The notes below the pieces were generated by a model. It was not told the DNA's origin, made no database searches, and saw only the letters and a program-made list of their open reading frames with translations. A stretch of 64,000 nt of DNA from Halomonas beimenensis (lineage in GTDB: Bacteria > Pseudomonadota > Gammaproteobacteria > Pseudomonadales > Halomonadaceae), in NCBI RefSeq assembly GCF_002549795.1, contig NZ_CP021435.1:992001-1056000 (forward strand). Reading direction: 5' to 3'. Shown piece after piece: positions 9,865 to 18,389 of the stretch (positions within the stretch are counted from its first letter, which is position 1; every line of letters begins with the position of its first letter). Position numbers and translations under genes: made by a program.

Positions 9865-10707
9865 TCACCGGTAGCCGGCCATCAGCTCGCGGATCAGCGG
9901 GGTGTCGGCATCGCGATGGGTGGGCAGCTCGAAGCGGGCCCTGGCGATGGCGGTGCGCGACAGTGTGGCGGTGATCAGCTGCTCGCGATCCTCGGCCTCG
10001 GCGAGCACCTCGCCGCGGGGGCCGAGGATGCGCGAGCCGCCCCAGAAATGGCTGGCCCCCTCCGGGCCGTAGCGGTTGGCCATGATCACCGGGGTGCCGT
10101 AGGTCATGGCGTAGAAGCGCACGTTGAGCAGCCAGTTCTGCTCGTTGGAGAAGTCCTCGCTGACGATGCCCGAGGCGGAGTTGATCGGCGCGCAGAGCAC
10201 CGTGGGGCGGGGCAGCAGGGCGGCATGGACCAGGGCGGGATTCCAGAGGTCGGCGCAGATCAGCTGGGTGGCCGACCACCCGGGGCGCACCTGGGCGAGG
10301 GTCAGCTCGCTGCCGTGGCTGAACCACTTGCCTTCCTCGAGGCCGCCGTAGGTGGGCAGGTTGAGCTTGCGGTGGACGGCCACGATGGCGCCGTCCTGGA
10401 GGATGGCCAGGGCGTTGTAGTACTCGCCGGGGCTGGCCTCCTCGACGAAGCCCACCACCGCCTGCATGGCGCCGCAGGCCTCGGCCAGCCGGGCGAGGCG
10501 CGGGTCCTCGACGGGCATGGCCACCTGCATGATGCCGGCCGCCAGGCCGTAGCCGGTCAGCGAGAGTTCGGGGAAGACCAGCAGCTCGACGCCGCGGGAG
10601 GCGGCCTCCTCGATGACCGCGAGATGGCGCTCGAGGTTGGCATCCACCTGGCCGAGGTCGGCGTTGACCTGGGCGGCGGCGACGTGAAGCGAATCCTGGT
10701 AGTGCAT
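9865..10707 (-). CDS. Nitrilase-superfamily carbon-nitrogen hydrolase, copy A
   Basis: A 280-aa C-N hydrolase with the Glu-Lys-Cys triad at E47 (FPELSLTGY), K114 (HRKLNLPTYG) and C151 (LICADLWNP). Family members hydrolyse amides, carbamoyl compounds or nitriles. Its near-identical paralogue lies at 46772-47614. Both copies sit directly downstream of a four-gene quaternary-amine ABC transporter in the same orientation, so the substrate is probably an imported small amide or a product of an imported osmolyte (inference). Divergence from copy B is concentrated in the N-terminal half (for example QVDAN versus AVDAN, and HRKLNLP preceded by different residues). Confidence 0.88.
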   Translation of the reverse strand: MHYQDSLHVAAAQVNADLGQVDANLERHLAVIEEAASRGVELLVFPELSLTGYGLAAGIMQVAMPVEDPRLARLAEACGAMQAVVGFVEEASPGEYYNALAILQDGAIVAVHRKLNLPTYGGLEEGKWFSHGSELTLAQVRPGWSATQLICADLWNPALVHAALLPRPTVLCAPINSASGIVSEDFSNEQNWLLNVRFYAMTYGTPVIMANRYGPEGASHFWGGSRILGPRGEVLAEAEDREQLITATLSRTAIARARFELPTHRDADTPLIRELMAGYR

Positions 10708-10740
10708 GAAAGGGCTCCACTCAAGGGGCGAAACGGCGAA

Positions 10741-10761
10741 AAGGCCGCATGACGCGGCCTT
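10741..10761 (-). terminator. Terminator after the transporter operon, copy A
   Basis: On the minus strand an 8-bp stem (AAGGCCGC / GCGGCCTT) with a five-base loop is followed by TTTTCG. It lies between the binding-protein gene and nitrilase A, so nitrilase expression probably relies on read-through or its own promoter. Confidence 0.7.
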
Positions 10762-10782
10762 TTCGAGTCGGGGGGAGAGGCC

Positions 10783-11667
10783 TTAGATCAGGTCGTGGTC
10801 GCTCAGGAAGGCCCGGGCCACGTCCTCGATGGTCTCGCGCGCCACGTCGACCCGGGCGTTGAGGGTGGCCATGGTCTGGTCGTCGAGCAGGGCGGACAGG
10901 GCGTTCATCTGCTCGGCGAGCTCGGGGTTGGCCTCCAGGGTCTCCTCGCGCACCACCGGGGTCAGGGCGTAGGCCGGGAAGAAGGCCTGGTCGTCCTCCA
11001 GGACCTGGAAGTCGAAGGCCGGGATGCGGCCGTCGGTGGCGAACACCAGGCCCACGTCGACCTGGCCGTCGCGCAGCGCCTGGTAGACCAGGCCGGAGTC
11101 CATGCGCTTGATGTCGCCGCGCCCGACCCGGAAGTCATAGGCCTGCTGCAGCGGGCGCCAGCCGTCCTCGCGGGCGTAGAACTCGGCGTTCATGGCGAAG
11201 GTCAGCGCCTCGTCGCCGTCGTTCACCGCCTGGGCCAGCCTGGAGAGGCTGTCGATGCCGGTCTCCGCGACGCTCTCCTGGCGCATGGCCAGGGCATAGG
11301 TGTTGTTGGCGGCGGAGGGCTCCAGCCACACCAGGCCCTTCTCGGCGTCCAGTGCCTTGACGCGCTGGTAGGTCTCCTCCGGGGACAGCGACTCGGTGAC
11401 GTCGTTGTAGTTGATCAGCGAGGTGCCGGTGTACTCCCAGTAGAGGTCGAGCTGGCCGTTCTCCTGGGCCTGGCGCAGCACGGCGGAGCCCATGCCGGCG
11501 CGCTTCTCGACGTCGTAGCCGAGGGCGTCCAGGTACTGGGCGGTCATGCTGGCGAGTATCTGCTGCTCGGTGAAGTTCTTGCCGCCGACCACGATCTCGT
11601 CGGCCTGGGCGGTGGCCAGGGAGCCGGCCAGGGTCAGGCCGGACAGCAGGGCGATCAGTCGTTTCAT
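10783..11667 (-). CDS. Quaternary-amine/osmoprotectant ABC transporter substrate-binding protein, copy A
   Basis: 294 aa with a signal peptide (MKRLIALLSGLTLAGSLATAQA) and the OpuAC/OsmF fold signature GGKNFTEQQILASM. WEYTGT near residue 80 is the usual aromatic ligand-box segment. This family binds glycine betaine, choline, carnitine or similar trimethylammonium compounds in the periplasm. It is the last gene of a permease-ATPase-permease-binding-protein operon on the minus strand. The paralogue at 49288-50169 differs by scattered substitutions, so the two systems may differ in ligand preference. Confidence 0.88.
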   Translation of the reverse strand: MKRLIALLSGLTLAGSLATAQADEIVVGGKNFTEQQILASMTAQYLDALGYDVEKRAGMGSAVLRQAQENGQLDLYWEYTGTSLINYNDVTESLSPEETYQRVKALDAEKGLVWLEPSAANNTYALAMRQESVAETGIDSLSRLAQAVNDGDEALTFAMNAEFYAREDGWRPLQQAYDFRVGRGDIKRMDSGLVYQALRDGQVDVGLVFATDGRIPAFDFQVLEDDQAFFPAYALTPVVREETLEANPELAEQMNALSALLDDQTMATLNARVDVARETIEDVARAFLSDHDLI

Positions 11668-11709
11668 GGCGTTGCTCCTCGTTGTGATGGTGGAGTGGGT
11701 GCAGAGCCG

Positions 11710-12441
11710 TCAGGCCCGGGACGGGTTGACCCCGCGGGGCACCACCAGGAAGGCGGTGGTGGCGATCAGGGCGTCCACCGCGATGGCCAGCAGGGCCGTG
11801 GGGATGGCGCCGGCCAGCATCATCAGTGGGTCGTAGAGGTCGATGCCGGTGAAGATCAGCTCGCCGAGGCCGCCGGCGCCGATCAAGAAGGCCAGCGGCA
11901 CGGTGCCCACGTTGATGGTCAGGGCCGTGCGGATGCCGGCGAAGATCACGTAGAGGGCATTGGGCAGCTCGACCCTGAACAGGCGCTGGATCGGCGCCAT
12001 GCCGATGCCCGAGGCGGCTTCCCGCAGGGCGGGGGAGACCCCCTTGAGGCCGGCGTAAGTGTTCCGCGTGATCGGCAGCAGGGTGGCCACGAAGAGTCCG
12101 AACACCGCCGGCAAAGTGCCGATGCCGAGGAAGCTCATGGACAGCGCCAGCACCGCCAGGGTGGGGATGGTGGTGCCGACGTTGAGCACCTGCATGACCG
12201 ACTCGGCCAGGTGCGCCATGCTGGGCCGGGACAGCACGATGCCCAGGGGGATGGCCACCAGGATGGCCAGGCCGCCGGACATGGCGGTCAGCCAGAGGTG
12301 TTGACCCACCAGGTACTGGACGTCGGGCAGGTAGAAGAGCAGCTCGTCCAGGGTGCCGCTGGCCTGGACCCAGACGCCGGCAGCGAACACGAAGCCGATC
12401 AGCGAGAGGCGCAGGACGCCTCGCAGGTTCTGCAATGGCAT
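11710..12441 (-). CDS. Quaternary-amine ABC transporter permease (second), copy A
   Basis: 243 aa with about six hydrophobic segments and the EAA-type cytoplasmic loop (EAASGIGMAPIQRLFRVELP) that contacts the ATPase. OpuBB/OpuBD (YehW/YehY) type inner-membrane subunit. It starts 3 bp after the ATPase stop, so it is translationally coupled. The paralogue is 50243-50974, which differs mostly in the first 60 residues. Confidence 0.87.
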   Translation of the reverse strand: MPLQNLRGVLRLSLIGFVFAAGVWVQASGTLDELLFYLPDVQYLVGQHLWLTAMSGGLAILVAIPLGIVLSRPSMAHLAESVMQVLNVGTTIPTLAVLALSMSFLGIGTLPAVFGLFVATLLPITRNTYAGLKGVSPALREAASGIGMAPIQRLFRVELPNALYVIFAGIRTALTINVGTVPLAFLIGAGGLGELIFTGIDLYDPLMMLAGAIPTALLAIAVDALIATTAFLVVPRGVNPSRA

Positions 12442-12444
12442 GGC

Positions 12445-13590
12445 TCACACCTCCGCGACGGGCTCGGCCTGCTGGACGCGGTAGCGCGACCCCAGGTGGT
12501 GGGTGATGGCACGTTGGGTGATCTGGCCGCACAGCCTCCCCTCGTCGTCGACGCAGGGCAGCCAGGTCATGTCATGGGCGAACATCAGCGAGGCCACCTT
12601 GCGCAGGTCGTCGTCCAGGCGCGCCACGGCGGGCAGGGTGTCGAAATGATCGCGGCAGTAGCCCTTGGTGGTCCGGGCCACCGAGCGCTGGACGACCCCG
12701 ACCGGCTGGCGGCGGTCGTTGACCATCATGATGGAGCCCGGGTAGCCGTGATCGTCCATGCGCATGAGGGCCGCCTGGAGGTCCTCGTCCGGTGCCACCG
12801 TGCCGACGTCCTCGCTGGCCATGTCGCGCACCTTGACCAGGTTGAGACGCTTCAGCGCCCGGTCCTCGCCGAGGAAGGACTCGACGAAGTCGTCCTTGGG
12901 ATTGGCCAGCAGCTCGTCGGGACGGGAGTACTGCTCCAGGTTGCCGGCGCGGAAGATGGCGATGCGATCGCCCATCTTGATCGCCTCGTCGATGTCGTGG
13001 CTGACGAACATGATGGTCTTCTTGAGTTCCTGCTGCATCTTGAGGAACTCGTCCTGGATGACCGCGCGGTTGATGGGGTCGATGGCGCCGAAGGGCTCGT
13101 CCATCAGCATCACGGGCGGATCGGCGGCCAGCGCCCGGGCCACGCCGATGCGTTGCTGCTGGCCGCCGGAGAGCTCGCTGGGGTAGCGCTTGAGGAAGGC
13201 GTCCGGCTCCAGCGCGATCATGCGCATCAGTTCCCGGGCGCGCTCCTTGTATTTCGCCTTGTCCCAGCCCAGCAGCTTGGGCACCACCGCGATGTTCTCC
13301 TCGATGGTCATGTTGGGGAAGAGCCCGATCTGCTGGATCACGTAGCCGATGTTGCGGCGCAGCTCCTGGGTGTCCAGGTCGGTGGTGTCCTCGCCGTCGA
13401 TGAAGACCTTGCCCGAGGTGGGGCGCACGATGCGGTTGATCATCTTCAGGGTGGTGGTCTTGCCGCAGCCGGAGGGGCCGAGCAGGATGCAGATCTCGCC
13501 GGCGGGCACCTCCATGGTGATGTGGTCGGCGGCGGTCACCGCGCCCTTGGGGGTGTCGAAGACCTTGGTCAGGTTGTCGAGTCGAATCAT
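12445..13590 (-). CDS. Quaternary-amine ABC transporter ATP-binding protein with CBS domains, copy A
   Basis: 381 aa from ATG 13590, chosen because AAAGGA lies eight bases upstream; ATG 13611 is in frame but has no such site. Walker A GPSGCGKTT, signature LSGGQQQR, Walker B VMLMDEPFGAID and the H-loop FVSHDIDEA are intact. A C-terminal tandem CBS region (about 245-370) fits ionic-strength or nucleotide sensing as in OpuA. The N-terminal two thirds belong to the tract identical to copy B, while the CBS region differs (RMDDHGYPGSIMMVN versus KIDDFGYQNSILVVN). The two transporters therefore share a motor but have different regulatory domains. Confidence 0.92.
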   Translation of the reverse strand: MIRLDNLTKVFDTPKGAVTAADHITMEVPAGEICILLGPSGCGKTTTLKMINRIVRPTSGKVFIDGEDTTDLDTQELRRNIGYVIQQIGLFPNMTIEENIAVVPKLLGWDKAKYKERARELMRMIALEPDAFLKRYPSELSGGQQQRIGVARALAADPPVMLMDEPFGAIDPINRAVIQDEFLKMQQELKKTIMFVSHDIDEAIKMGDRIAIFRAGNLEQYSRPDELLANPKDDFVESFLGEDRALKRLNLVKVRDMASEDVGTVAPDEDLQAALMRMDDHGYPGSIMMVNDRRQPVGVVQRSVARTTKGYCRDHFDTLPAVARLDDDLRKVASLMFAHDMTWLPCVDDEGRLCGQITQRAITHHLGSRYRVQQAEPVAEV

Positions 13591-14230
13591 GCGGAAATCC
13601 TTTCTTGTCATGGGGAAGGCGAGCGAATCATTCCGCGAAGGCGGCGCGTTCCATGCCCTTGGGGGTCAGGCGTTTCTGCAGGGCCAGCAGCGAATAGTCG
13701 ACGAGGATCGCCAGCAGGCTGACCGCCAGGGCGCCGAGGATCAGCTGGCGGGGATCGGACTGGGAGATGCCGCGACTGATGAAGGTGCCCAGGCCGCCGG
13801 CGCCGATGTAGGCGGCGATGGCCATGACGCCGATGTTGAGCACCACGGCGGTGCGCACGCCGGCCATGATCACCGGCACGGCGAGCGGGATCTCGACCAT
13901 CCGCAGGCGCTGGTTCTGGCTCATGCCGATCCCCCGGGCCGCCTCGCGAAGCGCGGGGTCGACGTTGTTGATGGCGGTGTAGGTGTTGCGGATGATCGGC
14001 AGCTGGGAGTAGAGGAGCACGGCGATCACCGCCGGCAGGTAGCCGATGCCCTGGCCGATCAGCGAGAGCACCGGGATCATGATGCCGAACAGGGCGATGG
14101 ACGGGACGGTGACGATGATCGACGCCACGTAGAGCACGGCCTTGGCCAGGCGTTCGTTCTTGGTGATGGCGATGCCGATGGGCACGCCGGTGAGGGTGGC
14201 GATGCCCACGGCGACCCCGACCAGGGCGAT
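12968..14230 (-). repeat. 1,263-bp tract identical to 51517-52779 (copy A side)
   Basis: Base-by-base reading shows no difference from 51517-52779 (offset 38,549), including silent codon positions and the 37-bp gap between the permease and ATPase genes. The first differences are at 12967 and 14231. Sequence on both sides is homologous but clearly diverged. Confidence 0.9.
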
Positions 14231-14293
14231 ATGCTCGATCGTTCGTGAGAGCAGCAGGTCGATGTTCCCGACCGCGTACTGGATCCAATCCAT
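13628..14293 (-). CDS. Quaternary-amine ABC transporter permease (first), copy A
   Basis: 221 aa, about five membrane segments, EAA loop EAARGIGMSQNQRLRMVEIP. It is the first gene of the transporter operon and lies 37 bp upstream of the ATPase start used here. Except for the first ~20 residues (MDWIQYAVGNID versus MELIQYALDNLD) the protein is identical to the copy at 52177-52842. It starts with ATG, whereas copy B appears to use TTG. Confidence 0.9.
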   Translation of the reverse strand: MDWIQYAVGNIDLLLSRTIEHIALVGVAVGIATLTGVPIGIAITKNERLAKAVLYVASIIVTVPSIALFGIMIPVLSLIGQGIGYLPAVIAVLLYSQLPIIRNTYTAINNVDPALREAARGIGMSQNQRLRMVEIPLAVPVIMAGVRTAVVLNIGVMAIAAYIGAGGLGTFISRGISQSDPRQLILGALAVSLLAILVDYSLLALQKRLTPKGMERAAFAE

Positions 14294-14560
14294 GCAAGAG
14301 CCTCGCGTAGCGTTGTGATTATTGAGAAAGCGCGTGAGGCACTAGGCTAGAGAGCGCGGGCGCCGACGACCGACAAATAGACGACGGATAACAGCAGGAA
14401 CCGGTCATGGTGACGCCGTGCGCGAAACGCGGCATTCGTCGCCGCGGCGGGGAGGGCCGGGCGAATGACGCTGCTCGGCGGGGGCTGCTAGGATGACACC
14501 ATTCCGTCACCGGCAGGATGCGACGCGTGTCCGGGGGTGGCGCCATGCAGGGACGAGGAG

Positions 14561-16138
14561 ATGACGCAAGCCTCCGAGGCCGCGCTTACGGAGGATCGCC
14601 TGTCGCCGCTGAAGCTCAAGCGAGTCGGCATCGATACCTACCGCGAGAACGTGGCCTACATGCATCGCGAGTGCGACCGCTATCGGGCCGAGGGCTTCCA
14701 GGCGCTGGCCAAGGTGGAGGTGCGCGCCAACGGCCAGCGCATCCTGGCCACCCTGAACGTCGTCGACGATCCCGCCATCGTCGGCTGCGAGGAGCTGGGG
14801 CTCTCGGAGGACGCCTTCGCCACCCTGGGCGTGGCGGAGGGTTACCAGGTCAGCATCCTCCAGGCCGAGCCGCCGGCCTCGATCCCCGCCCTGCATCGCA
14901 AGATCGCCGGGGAGCGCCTCAGCCGGGACGACTTCCGCCACATCATCCGCGACATCGCCGAGCGTCGCTATTCGAAGATTGAGCTCACCGCCTTCGTGGT
15001 GGCCTGCGACCAGAACGAGCTCGATCGCGAGGAGGTCTTCTACCTCAGCGACGCCATGAGCCGGGTCGGGCGGCGCCTGGACTGGCACGAGCACCCCGTG
15101 GTGGACAAGCACTGCATCGGCGGCATCCCCGGCAACCGCACCTCCATGCTGGTGGTGCCCATCGTCGCCGCCCATGGGCTGCTGTGTCCCAAGACCTCCT
15201 CCCGAGCCATCACCTCGCCGTCGGGCACCGCCGACACCATGGAGGTGCTGGCCAAGGTCGACCTGCCCTTCGAGGAACTGGGTGAGTTGGTACGTACTCA
15301 CCGCGGATGCCTGGCCTGGGGCGGTACCAGCGAGCTCTCGCCCGCCGACGACGTGCTGATCTCGGTGGAGCGCCCGCTGTCGGTGGATTCCCCCGGCCAG
15401 ATGGTGGCCTCGATCCTGTCCAAGAAGGTCGCCGCCGGCTCCACCCACCTGCTGCTGGACCTGCCCATCGGCCCCCACGCCAAGGTGCGCTCCATGCCCG
15501 AGGCCCGCCGGCTGCGCAAGCTGTTCGAGTTCGTGGCCGGGCGCATGGGCCTGACCCTGGACGTGGTGATCACCGACGGCAGCCAGCCGATCGGGCGGGG
15601 CATCGGTCCGGTGCTGGAGGCCCGGGACGTGATGCGAGTGCTCACCAACCACCCCGAGGCCCCGATGGACCTGCGGCAGAAGGCCCTGCGCCTGGCCGGT
15701 CGCATGCTGGAGTTCGATCCGGACATCCGAGGCGGGGACGGCTTCGGCCTGGCCCGGGACATCCTCGACGCCGGCCGTGCGTTCGAGAAGATGCAGGCCA
15801 TCATCCAGGCCCAGGGGGCGCGTCCCTTCGATCCCGAGAACCCGCCGCTGGCGCCGCATGTCGTGGAGGTGACCGCTCACTCCGAAGGCGTGGTGACCGC
15901 CATCGACAACCTGAAACTGGCCCGGATCGCCCGGCTCGCCGGCGCGCCCCGGGCCATCGGCGCCGGGGTGGACATGCAGGTGCGCATCGGCGATACGGTG
16001 GCCGCCGGCCAGCCGCTGTATCGCGTCTATGCCGCCTTCCCCAACGAGCTCACCTTCGCCCGCCAGGCCAGCGAACGCGACAGCGGCATCGCCATCGGCC
16101 AGCCGGATCAGATCACCCGACTCAACGTGGAGTGCTGA
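14561..16138 (+). CDS. AMP phosphorylase-like member of the thymidine phosphorylase family
   Basis: 525 aa from ATG 14561, preceded by AGGGACGAGG; a GTG at 14537 is less likely. It has an N-terminal ~90-residue extension, the helical and alpha/beta domains of the pyrimidine-phosphorylase family ([21 protein letters not shown], then [18 protein letters not shown], the phosphate and substrate loops) and the C-terminal barrel-sandwich domain. The extension and length match the archaeal-type AMP phosphorylase group, which splits nucleoside monophosphates with phosphate to base plus ribose-1,5-bisphosphate, rather than ~440-aa DeoA. Its stop TGA overlaps the ATG of a PRPP-synthase-like gene by one base. 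True AMP versus thymidine specificity cannot be settled by eye. Confidence 0.8.
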   Translation: MTQASEAALTEDRLSPLKLKRVGIDTYRENVAYMHRECDRYRAEGFQALAKVEVRANGQRILATLNVVDDPAIVGCEELGLSEDAFATLGVAEGYQVSILQAEPPASIPALHRKIAGERLSRDDFRHIIRDIAERRYSKIELTAFVVACDQNELDREEVFYLSDAMSRVGRRLDWHEHPVVDKHCIGGIPGNRTSMLVVPIVAAHGLLCPKTSSRAITSPSGTADTMEVLAKVDLPFEELGELVRTHRGCLAWGGTSELSPADDVLISVERPLSVDSPGQMVASILSKKVAAGSTHLLLDLPIGPHAKVRSMPEARRLRKLFEFVAGRMGLTLDVVITDGSQPIGRGIGPVLEARDVMRVLTNHPEAPMDLRQKALRLAGRMLEFDPDIRGGDGFGLARDILDAGRAFEKMQAIIQAQGARPFDPENPPLAPHVVEVTAHSEGVVTAIDNLKLARIARLAGAPRAIGAGVDMQVRIGDTVAAGQPLYRVYAAFPNELTFARQASERDSGIAIGQPDQITRLNVEC

Positions 16139-17043
16139 TGACGCCCGTGGTGCTGCATTGCGAGGACGAGGCCCCCGCGGCCCGTCGACTGGCCGAGGCC
16201 GCCGGCCTGGAGGCTCGGGAGCTGAGCCGTCACCGTTTCCCCGACGAGGAGCTGTGCCTGACGCTGCCCTTCCGCCAGGCCGGCGACTTCCCCGATACCC
16301 TAGTGGTCTACCGCAGCCTCGACCGGCCCAACGACAAGCTGGTGGAGCTGTTGCTGATCGCCCGCCATGCCCGCCAGCAGGGCGTGCGTAACCTGGTGCT
16401 GGTGGCGCCCTATCTCGCCTACATGCGCCAGGACATCGCCTTCCACCCGGGGGAGGTCGTCAGCCAGCCGCTGATCGGGAGCTTCCTGGCCGAGCTGTTC
16501 GATGCCGTTATCACGGTCGATCCCCACCTGCACCGGATCGATCGACTGGAGCAGGCGATCCCCCTGAAGCACGCCATCGCCCTGTCCGGCGCTCCCCGGC
16601 TCGGCGAGCTGATCGCCGAGCGGCGAGAGGACCCGCTGCTGATCGGCCCCGACGCCGAGGCCCGTCAGTGGGTGCAGGGCGCCGCCGCCGTCACCGGCTT
16701 CGAGTACGACGTCTGCCACAAGACCCGCAACGGCGACAGGGACGTGGCGATCGCCCTGCCGGCGCTCGACGTGACCGGCCGTCGGGTAGTGCTGATGGAC
16801 GACGTGGCGAGTTCCGGTCACACCGTGGCCCGCGCCGCTGAGGCCCTGATGGCCGCCGGTGCCGCCTCCGTGGACGTGGCGCTGACCCATGCGCTCTTCG
16901 CCGGCGATGCCCTGGAGGTCATCCGCGCCGCCGGGGTCGGCGAGATATGGAGCACCGACTGCATCTCCCACTCCAGCAATGTCATCCCCATGGCGCCGGT
17001 GCTGGCCGAGGCCCTCGAAGGGTTGCTGCCCGCGCTGCGTTAG
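16138..17043 (+). CDS. Archaeal-type ribose-phosphate pyrophosphokinase-like protein
   Basis: 301 aa, starting at ATG 16138 inside the stop of the preceding gene (TGATG), so strongly coupled. It has the PRPP-synthase/PRTase fold: YLAYMRQDIAFHPGE in the ATP flexible-loop region resembles the short archaeal type, DPHLHRID carries the metal-binding His, and VVLMDDVASSGHTVA is the PRPP loop (usually VDDxxxTGGT). A second, bacterial-type paralogue lies at 34833-35810. Coupling to an AMP phosphorylase suggests a route from nucleotides through ribose-1,5-bisphosphate to PRPP or ribose-phosphate (inference). Confidence 0.82.
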   Translation: MTPVVLHCEDEAPAARRLAEAAGLEARELSRHRFPDEELCLTLPFRQAGDFPDTLVVYRSLDRPNDKLVELLLIARHARQQGVRNLVLVAPYLAYMRQDIAFHPGEVVSQPLIGSFLAELFDAVITVDPHLHRIDRLEQAIPLKHAIALSGAPRLGELIAERREDPLLIGPDAEARQWVQGAAAVTGFEYDVCHKTRNGDRDVAIALPALDVTGRRVVLMDDVASSGHTVARAAEALMAAGAASVDVALTHALFAGDALEVIRAAGVGEIWSTDCISHSSNVIPMAPVLAEALEGLLPALR

Positions 17044-17177
17044 GTCTTCGTTTACCGTGCGCTAAACCCGGAATTGGCGGGTCCTGAGCCTCTTGTTCCC
17101 TCGATGGCGGCGTTGCGGGGGGCGTCGCCCCGTGGTTTCTTGATGGATCATCATCGGAACCACCACGGAGAGTCGGA

Positions 17178-17813
17178 ATGGACATGACGAAGGGTGTCAT
17201 GCTGCTGGCCGGGGGAGCCCTGGCCATGGCACTGCTGGCCCTGGGGCTCTTCCTCTACCTTCGCCGCGGGGACGGCGAGCCGTCCGAGCCGGCGGCCGCG
17301 CCTCCGGTCCGGGAGCGGTCGGCGGCTCCCCCGGCTCCGGCACCTCCGCCGTCTGCTGCCCCCGCGCCCTCCGACGAACGCCCCTCTGCGGCCCATCGTT
17401 TCCGGGTGAGCGCCGGCGGCGAGGTCAAGCAGTGCCTCTTCGTGGTGCTCGACTGGCCCGGGCTCGATACCAACCGGCGGCTCAACAAGCTGCTGGAGGA
17501 GGCCGGGGCGGTCTATGATCCCAAGCAGCGGGTCTACAACGTGCGTCCTCCGCGTACCGGCTATCGGATGGTGGTGGCCAACAGTTCCCCGCCCGGAGGG
17601 CTGCCACCGCTGCATGAGGAGGGGGAGCATCCGATCGTGGACGGCATCTCGATCCTGGTGCACTTCCGCAACAAGCGCCGGGTTGCCAACAGTCCCGATG
17701 CACTGATCGATTTCACCCGCTCGGTGGCGGCGATCGGCGGCAGGATCCTCGATGCCGAGCGCCACGAGGTCAGCGACGAGGACTTCGCCGCCCTGCGCGG
17801 CGCCCCGGTGTAG
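17178..17813 (+). CDS. ZipA-like membrane-anchored protein
   Basis: 211 aa with an N-terminal membrane anchor (residues 6-27) and a short basic stop. A Pro/Ala-rich linker (about 35-70) leads to a ~135-residue globular domain. That domain follows the ZipA C-terminal pattern: CLFVVLDWPG, LLEEAGAVYDPKQRVYNV, VANSSPPGGL, VDGISILVHF, and a final helix and strand with GGRILDAERHEVSDEDF. ZipA tethers FtsZ to the membrane. The linker is much shorter than in E. coli ZipA (328 aa), and the usual zipA neighbours smc and ligA are absent, so this is probably a ZipA-domain paralogue of unknown role. Confidence 0.6.
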   Translation: MDMTKGVMLLAGGALAMALLALGLFLYLRRGDGEPSEPAAAPPVRERSAAPPAPAPPPSAAPAPSDERPSAAHRFRVSAGGEVKQCLFVVLDWPGLDTNRRLNKLLEEAGAVYDPKQRVYNVRPPRTGYRMVVANSSPPGGLPPLHEEGEHPIVDGISILVHFRNKRRVANSPDALIDFTRSVAAIGGRILDAERHEVSDEDFAALRGAPV

Positions 17814-17931
17814 GGCATCGAATGGCGGGCGCGGCTTGCCGACGACCATCGCGGCGGCTAAGTGTTTAAGGACGAGGCCTGGCCCGGCATCCGGACGGGC
17901 GGCCAGTCGCGATTCGGGCGGAGGGGGCGTG

Positions 17932-18363
17932 ATGAAAGGATCTACCAAGGCGTGCTTGTCCGGTCTGGCCCTGTCGCTCGCCGCCATGTCGGCGAGCGCC
18001 CAGCAGGTCGGCGTCGGGCAGGCGGAGTTCGAGTCCAGTTGTGCCAGCTGTCATGGCCTGGACGGCAAGGGGGGCGGTCCCTACGCGGAACTGCTGACGG
18101 TATCGGTGCCCGACCTGACCCGGCTCCAGGCGAGCAACGGCGGGGTCTTCCCCTTCGAGCGCGTCTACCAGGTCATCGATGGACGCGAGGAGGTGCGAGC
18201 CCATGGCCCCCGCGACATGCCCATCTGGGGCGATCGCTACAACGCCGATGCCCTGGAGATGGGCCTGGTGGGCGAGATGATGATGGGGCGCGAGGCCTAC
18301 ACGCGCTCCCGCATCCTGGCGTTGATCGCCTACCTGTCGACCTTGCAGGAAACGGAGGAATAG
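17932..18363 (+). CDS. Periplasmic monohaem cytochrome c
   Basis: 143 aa from ATG 17932, preceded by GGAGGGGG. A signal peptide of about 25 residues ends at SASAQ. One haem-binding CASCH motif lies at about residues 37-41, with a likely Met ligand in DMPIWG near residue 97. Class I cytochrome c fold with C-terminal helix LALIAYLSTLQ. Soluble electron carrier or c-type subunit; no oxidase or dehydrogenase genes adjoin it, so the partner is unknown. Confidence 0.85.
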   Translation: MKGSTKACLSGLALSLAAMSASAQQVGVGQAEFESSCASCHGLDGKGGGPYAELLTVSVPDLTRLQASNGGVFPFERVYQVIDGREEVRAHGPRDMPIWGDRYNADALEMGLVGEMMMGREAYTRSRILALIAYLSTLQETEE

Positions 18364-18389
18364 CCCCCGTCGCCTTCCCCCTGGGCCGG

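Noticed and set aside
10795..13722. 975-codon open frame on the plus strand opposite transporter operon A
   Set aside because: Antisense shadow of the well-supported ABC transporter genes; such long frames arise from GC-rich third codon positions. The homologous region of copy B breaks into several frames.
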